The notes below the pieces were generated by a model. The model did no database searches. It was not told the origin of the DNA and saw nothing but the letters and a program-made list of their open reading frames with translations. From assembly GCA_946480915.1 (NCBI GenBank), contig CAMLLO010000061.1, forward strand, positions 1 through 17,784: a DNA stretch of 17,784 nucleotides, read 5' to 3'. This stretch comes from an uncultured Sphingobacteriaceae bacterium (lineage in GTDB: Bacteria; Bacteroidota; Bacteroidia; Sphingobacteriales; Sphingobacteriaceae). Made by a program: the position numbers and the translations under genes. This document shows, piece by piece, positions 7,137 through 13,636 of this stretch; position 1 is the first letter of the stretch, and every line of letters begins with the position of its first letter.

Positions 7137-8330
7137 ATGGTTGAGCTAATTAAGTTGACATTAGAAAATGAGATGGACCTGGTTCTGGCTCAAAAGAAGG
7201 CTTCAAAACTTTCCGAAGTTTTAAAATTAAGCCTTTCAACGCAGGCAACGTTTGCTACCGCCATAGCCGAACTGTGTCGGGTGGTTATTGATCATACAGA
7301 TACGGGCGTGCTTTTACTGGGGCTTTCAAATGAAAAAAATCGCTATTCTCTAAGGGGAACAATAGAATACAAAGAAATTGAAGGAATAAAAATTGCCGAA
7401 GAAAGTTATTATTACGCCAAAAAACTCATACCCTTTTTTAATATTTCTTCAGATAATGAAACAGCTGTATTAGAGATTAGTATCAATCTTCCGCGGTCGG
7501 CCAACTTAAATCCCGAACGGGTGAGCATGCTTAAAAATCTGTTTGAACAGGAACCGCCTATTTCTGCTTATGAAGAGATTAAGAAAAAGAATCTCGAGTT
7601 GTTCTATATCGCCGAAGATAAGGATGAACAGTTAAGGCGATCAAAATATATCGATGAGAAACGAAGCGAATTTATCTCCATTGCAAGTCATGAGTTAAAA
7701 ACGCCTATAACCATTATAAAAGCATATACCCAACTCGCTCTTTCTGGAAAAGAAGAATGCAGCGAACATATGAAAGATTTTCTGAAAAAGATTGATGCAC
7801 AATCTACCAAGTTAACCAATCTGGTACAGCAGCTGCTGGATACATCTAAAATTGAAAATGGCAAGTTAGAGTACAAGTATGAGGAAGTTGATTTTAATGC
7901 ATTCATTGAGGAAACGTCTTTTCTCATCACACATTTATTACCCCATCATACGTTAGTGTTTGATCTGGGTGTAAACGCTAAGGTAAAACTCGATAGAGAG
8001 AGAATGGATCAGGTATTTACCAATCTTATAAGCAATGCCGGGAAATATTCAAGAGCTGGCAGTCAGGTTTCTCTCAAAACATCTGTTAATGATCGTGGTA
8101 TTTTAACCGTATCGGTTAGTGATGAAGGTATTGGTATGTCGGAAGATAGTATTGAAAAGATATTTCAAAAGTTCCACCGCGATAAGCAAGTGATAAATGG
8201 CTATTCGGGATTAGGTATGGGGCTTTATATAGCTTCGGTTATTATAAACGACCATGGCGGGAAAATCTGGGTTGAAAGCATTAAGAACGAAGGCTCTACT
8301 TTTTTCTTTTCTTTACCGTGCATAGCCTAA
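7137..8330 (+). CDS. Soluble histidine kinase with degenerate RsbT-like N-terminal domain
   Basis: A 397-residue cytosolic sensor kinase with no transmembrane segment and no PAS or GAF domain. The C-terminal half is standard: HisKA phosphoacceptor SHELKTP (H185), N-box DQVFTNLISNAGKYS (291-305), G1 DEGIGM (329-334), F box IFQKFHR and G2 GYSGLGMGL (355-363). Residues ~145-175 are helical and probably coiled coil. Residues ~1-120 are unusual. TAIAELCRVVIDHTDTG (41-57) lines up with the TAISELARNI helix of RsbT, but the N-box Asn is V49 and no DxGxG or GLGL box follows, so this part probably cannot bind ATP. It starts 4 nt after the previous stop and is clearly co-transcribed with the Rsb genes. 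I infer that it is the output of the module. No response regulator is adjacent. Confidence 0.92.
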   Translation: MVELIKLTLENEMDLVLAQKKASKLSEVLKLSLSTQATFATAIAELCRVVIDHTDTGVLLLGLSNEKNRYSLRGTIEYKEIEGIKIAEESYYYAKKLIPFFNISSDNETAVLEISINLPRSANLNPERVSMLKNLFEQEPPISAYEEIKKKNLELFYIAEDKDEQLRRSKYIDEKRSEFISIASHELKTPITIIKAYTQLALSGKEECSEHMKDFLKKIDAQSTKLTNLVQQLLDTSKIENGKLEYKYEEVDFNAFIEETSFLITHLLPHHTLVFDLGVNAKVKLDRERMDQVFTNLISNAGKYSRAGSQVSLKTSVNDRGILTVSVSDEGIGMSEDSIEKIFQKFHRDKQVINGYSGLGMGLYIASVIINDHGGKIWVESIKNEGSTFFFSLPCIA

Positions 8331-8365
8331 ATACCTTAGTCTCATTCCAGAGAATAAGATATTAC

Positions 8366-10123
8366 TTACTGAAGCCGTTCAGTTTTTTTAACAATATCCC
8401 TGATAATATCATCTAATTCTTTGGCAGAGTCGTTCAAATGAGGGAGTAGTTCTTTAATAATGTCTTCATCGGGATCCCTGGTGCCCATCAGATAGGATAT
8501 GCCCATAATGCGCGATAAGGGAGCTCGCACCAAATGAGATTGTATCCATGAAATTTGATGAAAGCGTTGGTTTTGCTCTTCAATCGCCTGGATATGATTT
8601 ACCCTTTCGGTGATATCCTGCATGCATCCAATTATTCGTACAGGTTTTTTTGATTTATATATCAGAAAGCCCCGGTCAAGTGCAACTTTATAGGTGCCGT
8701 CTGCACAACGAAAACGATACTCGTCCTGCCATCTGGTTTTGTTGTTCGTCATCACCAGATTTATTCCAGCTTTAACACGCTCAACATCATCCGGGTGAAC
8801 CATATTATACCACCAGTCTATTGAGCTACCAGCTCTTTTGTGCCCAAAAACAGCTTGTAAGCCTTTGCTCCACTTAATCTTATTGGTCAATAGGTCCCAG
8901 TCGTAAATAGCGTCGCTGGTTGCCTTCGAAACGATATTATATCGCTCTATACCTTCTCTTATTTTTATATCGTTAGTTATTTCCAGGGTTACATCTCTTG
9001 AGTTGGTTACAATACCACCAACAGCCGGATCATCGGTCATATCCGTAACGATGGTTTCTATCCATCGGAATTTATTTTTTGTATCCTTAAAGCGAAATGG
9101 ACAAATTTTAGTGCTGTGTACCGATTTCAATTGCCGGAATTGATCCTGCACTCTGTCTTTATCATCTGCATGGATAAAATCGTACATGTTTTTTCCGATG
9201 AAATATTCCGCTTGTATCCCGAACACCTTTTCACAGGCGGGACTTATATAATTAAAATTACCCTCATCATCAAGTATGCTTATCAAGTCCGAACCATTCT
9301 GTACAAGCGCTTTAAAGCGCTGCTCGCTTGCAAGTAAAGCCAGCTCGGCTATTAGTTTTTCTGTAATATCTACCGCCACCACAAGGCGGACGTTTTTATT
9401 GTCGGATAAGATGGAATTGCTTTCAATATCAACGAAGATTTGTTCACCGTTTTTCTTTAGGTGCTTTACAGAACTTCGGTTGAAAAATCCTTCTTGTACG
9501 TTATTAACAAGTATATCACGAAGCGCTGCGATTTCTTCTTTTGGCCTGATATCTTCTATTGTCATAGAAAGAAACTCATCTTCACTATAGCCATAATGAT
9601 GTACAGCGGCTCTATTAACGGCGAGAAACCGAAGATCTCCGGTGTCATATACCCACATAGGGAGCGGGCTCAAATTAAAAAGACTTTGATACTTTTTTCT
9701 TTCTAAAGCAAGTTGATTAACCTGATCTGTGATATCTACAGGGTTATGGATAATGAATCGCACATTACCCTGCTTATCCAGAACCGGATAGGTGTCCCAA
9801 TCCCAGTAACGTACCTCGAAACATCCCGGAGCAGTTTGAACATCATATCTCTGGTTTCTTACTTTATGTGCTTTTTTTAAGATTGAAGCATGTTCCAACG
9901 AAGTTTTCACAACCTCTCCACTCTGAGATGCGGTATCATCGCGATTTTCTATAAATGCTTCAAAAATTCCTTTCCCTATAATATCACTTCTGGATGCACC
10001 CACTTCACGAATAAAAGTCTCGTTAACTTCGGCAACTGTATATCGGGGTGCATCAGGATACAGGATGAGGCAAGAAGTAGGGGAGGCATTAACGATGGAT
10101 AAGATATCTTCTAGTGACGGCAT
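8366..10123 (-). CDS. Four-PAS protein with orphan HisKA-like segment, no ATPase
   Basis: A 585-residue soluble protein with no membrane segment. Four PAS-type domains lie at ~1-135, ~142-258, ~265-383 and ~390-508; PAC-type endings such as VDITDQ, VDITEK, RDVTLE and QDITER mark their boundaries. The last ~60 residues contain SWIQSHLVRAPLSRIMG (525-541) with H530 at the phosphoacceptor position, then a helix ending in LDDIIRDIVKKTE. The protein stops there: no N, G1, F or G2 box follows. It may therefore accept phosphate from another kinase, or be a docking module, but it cannot autophosphorylate. I recall similar ATPase-less SHxVRAPLxRIMG proteins as frequent in Bacteroidota. It converges on the Rsb histidine kinase gene with 35 bp between stops, which suggests but does not prove a link. 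The stop is TAA. Confidence 0.88.
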   Translation of the reverse strand: MPSLEDILSIVNASPTSCLILYPDAPRYTVAEVNETFIREVGASRSDIIGKGIFEAFIENRDDTASQSGEVVKTSLEHASILKKAHKVRNQRYDVQTAPGCFEVRYWDWDTYPVLDKQGNVRFIIHNPVDITDQVNQLALERKKYQSLFNLSPLPMWVYDTGDLRFLAVNRAAVHHYGYSEDEFLSMTIEDIRPKEEIAALRDILVNNVQEGFFNRSSVKHLKKNGEQIFVDIESNSILSDNKNVRLVVAVDITEKLIAELALLASEQRFKALVQNGSDLISILDDEGNFNYISPACEKVFGIQAEYFIGKNMYDFIHADDKDRVQDQFRQLKSVHSTKICPFRFKDTKNKFRWIETIVTDMTDDPAVGGIVTNSRDVTLEITNDIKIREGIERYNIVSKATSDAIYDWDLLTNKIKWSKGLQAVFGHKRAGSSIDWWYNMVHPDDVERVKAGINLVMTNNKTRWQDEYRFRCADGTYKVALDRGFLIYKSKKPVRIIGCMQDITERVNHIQAIEEQNQRFHQISWIQSHLVRAPLSRIMGISYLMGTRDPDEDIIKELLPHLNDSAKELDDIIRDIVKKTERLQ

Positions 10124-10459
10124 CAGGTTTATAAAATTGAATTTATTAAGAGTTTATAATTAGAACTATTCCTTTCCCCACGACTCTTGATATTTTAAAT
10201 TTTAAATGGAGGCTTTTTTGCAAATATGGTTTCTTCTACTGAGAAAAACGGTTTAGGTTACTTAAAACTTTAAATATTTCTTTTTAATGTGGATCGTCAA
10301 GCTTAAATGGCTGCCGGGGCGAGATAATGATTTTTAATTAAACTGATCTGCGTTATTCTGTTCTTCACATTTTGTCGTTGTATGAGGGGGGAAACGCTGG
10401 CATGAGCTGGGTTGATACGTACATTTGGGGTTAAAAGATTAGGTTTCTTATATTGCATT
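10124..10459. other. Divergent AT-rich intergenic region
   Basis: These 336 bp separate the PAS gene (minus) from the nitrilase gene (plus). I see no convincing gene. The region is AT-rich, with poly-A/T tracts around 10185-10290. It holds one copy of AAGCTTAAAT (10299-10308) and a perfect -7-type box at 10420-10427 that serves the nitrilase gene. I could not identify a promoter for the PAS gene with confidence. Confidence 0.6.
10420..10427 (+). promoter_or_regulatory. -7 promoter box of the nitrilase-family gene
   Basis: TACATTTG is a perfect match to the Bacteroidota -7 consensus TAnnTTTG and lies 33 nt upstream of ATG 10460. The -33 position (around 10397) carries only CTGG, a weak match to TTTG. 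A start of transcription a few bases after 10427 would exclude the possible upstream TTG start at 10412, and so supports ATG 10460. Confidence 0.5.
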
Positions 10460-11248
10460 ATGAAAATAGCAATAGCCTCTCCACCTTTTCCGAGATCAAT
10501 ACCTGATGGCTTATACTGGCTTGAAAAATTAGTGAAAGATGCGGCAAAGGAAGAGGCCGAAATTATCTGTTTTCCCGAATCTTATATTCCCGGTTATCCC
10601 GGGATGGAATACACTGCGGAAGAGCGCTCGCCTGAAAGATTACAATCTGCGTTAGCTAGCGTATGTGAAATTGCATCCGAAAATAAAATAGCGATCATCA
10701 TACCGATGGATTGGCATCTTTCGGGGGGAATTACGAATCTGGCGCATGTGATATCACGTACAGGAAAGGTATTGGGGTATCAAACTAAAAATCAGTTAGA
10801 CCCTACAGAAGATGACATCTGGATTGCAGGTACTGAAAGAAGTATATTCGAGGTGAATGGCATAAGGTTCGGAATCACTATATGTCATGAAGGTTTTCGT
10901 TATCCTGAATCGGTACGATGGGCTGCTAAAAATGGCGCTCATATTGTATTTCATCCACATCTGGCAGGAAGTAATATAGCCGGTCCGAAACTTACAGAAT
11001 GGGGACATAAGGAAAATCCGTATTACGAAAAAGCCATGATGATGAGAGCACTGGAAAATACCATTTATTTTGCAAGTTCAAATTACTGTTCCCTTTACCC
11101 CGAATCTGCAAGCGCCATAATCAGTCCGGACGGTTCATGTCTGAGGCATGAAGTTTATGGAAGGACGGGCGTCATCGTTGCAGATGTTGATCCCTCACTG
11201 GCAACCGGACTGCTGGCAAAGAGATTTAAGAGTGAGTTATATTCTTAA
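10460..11248 (+). CDS. Nitrilase-superfamily carbon-nitrogen hydrolase
   Basis: A 262-residue cytosolic amidase or nitrilase-type enzyme of the CN_hydrolase fold. The Glu-Lys-Cys catalytic triad can be seen: E40 in CFPESYIPGYPG, K110 in YQTKNQLDP and C142 in GITICHEGFRYPE. The strand ending (FASSNYC, then IISPDGS) is typical of the family. The substrate is unknown: candidates are small amides, carbamoylated amines or nitriles, and no pathway gene adjoins it. The reading frame extends back to a TTG at 10412, adding 16 residues, but the sequence from ATG 10460 (MKIAIASPPF) begins with the first strand of the fold, and the promoter box overlaps the longer version. It converges on the DUF1905 gene with 23 bp between stops. 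Confidence 0.88.
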   Translation: MKIAIASPPFPRSIPDGLYWLEKLVKDAAKEEAEIICFPESYIPGYPGMEYTAEERSPERLQSALASVCEIASENKIAIIIPMDWHLSGGITNLAHVISRTGKVLGYQTKNQLDPTEDDIWIAGTERSIFEVNGIRFGITICHEGFRYPESVRWAAKNGAHIVFHPHLAGSNIAGPKLTEWGHKENPYYEKAMMMRALENTIYFASSNYCSLYPESASAIISPDGSCLRHEVYGRTGVIVADVDPSLATGLLAKRFKSELYS

Positions 11249-11271
11249 AATTAGAGATTAAGATCATGAAT

Positions 11272-11763
11272 TTAAGGCTTATCTCTTCCTACAAATCGTC
11301 CTTTTCCCTGCAGAAAATCAATTGCCCTGTTAATATTGCGGACAATACTTTCATCTGTTTTCAGAGAAGAAATGTATCTGACGATTTCGTGCTTCTTTGA
11401 TTTTGATAAGTTGTCGAACACGGTTTTGGCATCTGGATTTAGTTTAAGTGCTTCCACCAATTTGGGATGTGGCTCAATAGTTCGGTCGGCGGAGTCAAAC
11501 TCGACCGACACCTGAATGATTTCTCCAATTCTTTTGGGTGAATTTTCAAGCATCGTGGTATTTATGTACAATCTCCACGAACCCTGGAATTTTACTAAGG
11601 TCTGTTTGTATTCCTTTCCATTTACTTCGCCTTTAATCGGAATATGTCCTTTGAATTTACCTGAACTTGTAAAAATAGTAAGGAGTATTTCCTCGGGGAC
11701 AAGGACATAGGGGTTAATTCCTATAATCTCGATTTTAGCTTTGAATTTATTGGCGCTTGTCAT
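11272..11763 (-). CDS. DUF1905 / YdeI-OmdA-like protein
   Basis: A 163-residue cytosolic protein. Residues ~5-93 match the DUF1905 beta-barrel-like fold (KFKAKIEIIG, then GHIPIKGEVNG and LYINTTML, ending in IIQVSVEFD). Residues ~95-163 match the YdeI/OmpD-associated C-terminal type: a small helical segment with LVEALKLNPDAKTVFDNLS and SIVRNINRAIDFL. Some members have been named bacteriocin-protection proteins, but the biochemical function is not established and I do not assign one. It appears to be a single gene. Its upstream region carries a ~31-bp element also found upstream of the GH105 gene. Confidence 0.8.
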   Translation of the reverse strand: MTSANKFKAKIEIIGINPYVLVPEEILLTIFTSSGKFKGHIPIKGEVNGKEYKQTLVKFQGSWRLYINTTMLENSPKRIGEIIQVSVEFDSADRTIEPHPKLVEALKLNPDAKTVFDNLSKSKKHEIVRYISSLKTDESIVRNINRAIDFLQGKGRFVGRDKP

Positions 11764-11815
11764 TGTTTCTTTATCCCTGCTCGGATGGTAGCCATTCCAT
11801 ACCTATAAGGATGCA

Positions 11816-11847
11816 CTAATTAACGTAAATTCCAGTAAATTTTACCG
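11816..11847. promoter_or_regulatory. Duplicated cis-element, copy A
   Basis: An AT-rich 32-bp segment that starts CTAATTAACGTAAATTC and ends AAATTTTACCG. It aligns with copy B at 13160-13190 with 27 identities over 31 positions and one gap. It lies about 53 nt upstream of the DUF1905 start codon on the minus strand. The halves GTAAATT and AATTTTAC form an imperfect dyad, as in an operator. AAGCTTAAAT follows at 11850-11859. Confidence 0.5.
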
Positions 11848-11909
11848 GGAAGCTTAAATAGCAACAGCACACTTATGCAGCATCAAGGTACCCCGGGAAA
11901 AAAATAGCT

Positions 11910-13139
11910 TTATCTTGTCGCCTTTTCAAGTTTTAATATTTCTACCCCTGCATCAAGCAGCGGACCGGTTCCATGTTTTTCGTTTAACCCAACCGGACGA
12001 TTGTAATAAAATGGAAGATTGTCCTGAATACCAGTTCCAACACAAATGTCTTTAAGCTGACCCAGTTCATTAAGCTTATTCTTTTTTAACCCTTCCCAAC
12101 CTGTTTTGGCGATTGATGCATAGCGTTTATCTATCCAGCCCTGGTTTACGGCATGAGCGGTGCCATATACAAACATGGCGCTGCACGACGATTCTGTGTA
12201 CGAATCCTCCTTATCGAGTAACTGGTGCCATAAACCCTCGGCGCCCTGGTAATGCGCCAGGCCCAGAATCTGGCGCTCGAGTAATTTTATCAGGTTTTTC
12301 TTTTCAGGATGATTATCAGGAAGGACATCCAGCAGATGAACCGTTGACAGCATAATCCAGCCGTTGCAGCGCCCCCAATGTGCAACACCGTTTCGTTTCA
12401 GATCGCTGTAATAAGTATGCCAGTACAGTTGCTTGTCAGCATCCCATAAGTATTTATTAAAGTTTTTAACCTGCTTAATAGCATCATCTGTATATTTTTT
12501 CTGACCCGTTAGCGTACCCATCCGGGCCAGGAAGGGAACACTCATATACAAATCATCAGCCCATACGCTCATTTTATGAGGAAAAGCTCTGACAAAAGTT
12601 CCGTCTTCCAGGCGAGGTCTATCCTCTGTAAGGTGTTTAGCCGCTTTTTCTAGATAGGCTTTGTATTCAGGCCGTTTATTGTGCTTATATACCTCGATTA
12701 TGCTCGCACTCATGGCGCCAAAATCATCAAGCTCTTCCATGGTGAAAAACTCTCCATATGGATAGGTATAATGTTTTACATCATGTTTGAACCGTTTTTC
12801 GAATAGTTGATAATTGTCAAAGCCGAAAGCTACATGCCGGGCCGCGTAATCAACATATTTCTGATCATTTAAGTAATTCCCGAGGTTTATCATCGCTATG
12901 TTGAGAACGCCATGCGTATAATGCCAGCCGGTATATGGACTCGCATATTTTACCTTTACATTTTCAGGGATGTTTTGAGATGATTTGTAAAACTGCTTAT
13001 TCTCAACTCCTTCAAATCCTAATACGGTCTCTTTTATGATTTGGTCGGCGATTTTCCTGACTATTTCTTCGTTCGACTGAGCCTTAATAATAGCAGAACA
13101 AAGAAGGAACAGGCAGAGGCTTGTAAGTTTTCTATACAT
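11910..13139 (-). CDS. Glycoside hydrolase family 105/88-type unsaturated glycuronyl hydrolase
   Basis: A 409-residue exported enzyme. It probably removes the unsaturated uronic acid left at the end of oligosaccharides by polysaccharide lyases; rhamnogalacturonan-derived oligosaccharides are the usual GH105 substrate. Residues 1-21 are a signal peptide (LCLFLLCSAIIKAQ). The (alpha/alpha)6 toroid covers the rest. ELDDFGAM (136-143) and WADDLYMSVPFLARM (193-207) carry the aspartates that align with the two catalytic Asp of YteR (D139 and D195 by my alignment). HWGRCNGW (254-261) is the family GRxNGW motif, with Cys where Gly or Ala is more familiar. KHGTGPLLDAGVEI is the usual C-terminal motif. 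It is divergent from the GH95 gene, which suggests shared use on one plant polysaccharide. No SusC/SusD pair lies nearby. Confidence 0.88.
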   Translation of the reverse strand: MYRKLTSLCLFLLCSAIIKAQSNEEIVRKIADQIIKETVLGFEGVENKQFYKSSQNIPENVKVKYASPYTGWHYTHGVLNIAMINLGNYLNDQKYVDYAARHVAFGFDNYQLFEKRFKHDVKHYTYPYGEFFTMEELDDFGAMSASIIEVYKHNKRPEYKAYLEKAAKHLTEDRPRLEDGTFVRAFPHKMSVWADDLYMSVPFLARMGTLTGQKKYTDDAIKQVKNFNKYLWDADKQLYWHTYYSDLKRNGVAHWGRCNGWIMLSTVHLLDVLPDNHPEKKNLIKLLERQILGLAHYQGAEGLWHQLLDKEDSYTESSCSAMFVYGTAHAVNQGWIDKRYASIAKTGWEGLKKNKLNELGQLKDICVGTGIQDNLPFYYNRPVGLNEKHGTGPLLDAGVEILKLEKATR

Positions 13140-13159
13140 AAGCTTAAATTGGATAGGCC

Positions 13160-13190
13160 CTAATTAAGTAAATTCTAATAGATTTTATCG
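13160..13190. promoter_or_regulatory. Duplicated cis-element, copy B
   Basis: A 31-bp partner of copy A (11816-11847): it starts CTAATTAAGTAAATTC and ends AGATTTTATCG. Relative to A it lacks one C and has four substitutions, all transitions. It lies 21-51 nt upstream of the GH105 start codon on the minus strand, overlapping where the core promoter should be, so it could be either a promoter or an operator. Confidence 0.5.
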
Positions 13191-13408
13191 AGCCATGACT
13201 GGTATCTATAAAAATGTTACAATTTGAATGTTAATGCTGTTCTATGAAAATACTTTTCAAAAAATGAACATGAGGGGAATCTGTTAGCTATAGGGCTTTA
13301 TACGAAGCATTCTAAGTCTAGAAAAGGGGCATGCTGACAAATTCTGTATTTTCCTTTGATACAATGTAGATTCAAAGCGGCCCCTTAACAGAATAGAATA
13401 TTTTATCT

Positions 13409-13416
13409 TACTTTTG
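13409..13416 (+). promoter_or_regulatory. Candidate -7 box for the GH95 gene
   Basis: TACTTTTG matches the Bacteroidota -7 consensus TAnnTTTG at every fixed position. The -33 region lacks a clear TTTG, and the box is 220 nt before the ATG, so it may be a chance match or imply a long 5' leader. Confidence 0.3.
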
Positions 13417-13636
13417 ACATCGTAACAATTATACGCTATAAAATAACCTGAAATTCCTGTTTAAAAATGTACTCATTTATTACATGGAACCAGAGTGCCA
13501 ACGTTTGCATTTAATAAATATCAATTCGCTTTGCGAAGGTAATTTTACCCATCATTGGCGTTTTGCTCCGGGGATATTGATAAGCGCAGAATACATGGAT
13601 TAAGATAAACACTTCAGAATAATAAAATATATCAAC

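Larger units (their letters stand above)
13140..13636. other. Divergent intergenic region between the two glycosidase genes
   Basis: These 497 bp separate GH105 (minus) from GH95 (plus). I see no credible gene on either strand. It holds AAGCTTAAAT at 13140-13149 directly against the GH105 start codon, copy B of the duplicated element (13160-13190), and a perfect TAnnTTTG box at 13409-13416. The GH95 start lies 220 nt downstream of that box, so either the leader is long or a second promoter exists nearer the gene. Confidence 0.6.

Noticed and set aside
8331..8365. Terminator between the histidine kinase and PAS genes
   Set aside because: Only 35 bp, with no stable inverted repeat or T-tract that I can find.
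9116..10102. Several plus-strand open frames opposite the PAS gene
   Set aside because: They lie wholly antisense to a gene with clear PAS domains and show no recognisable domain or composition of their own.
10412..10459. Upstream TTG start for the nitrilase-family gene (adds 16 residues)
   Set aside because: A perfect -7 box lies at 10420-10427 inside this extension, and the family fold begins at MKIAIASPPF from ATG 10460.
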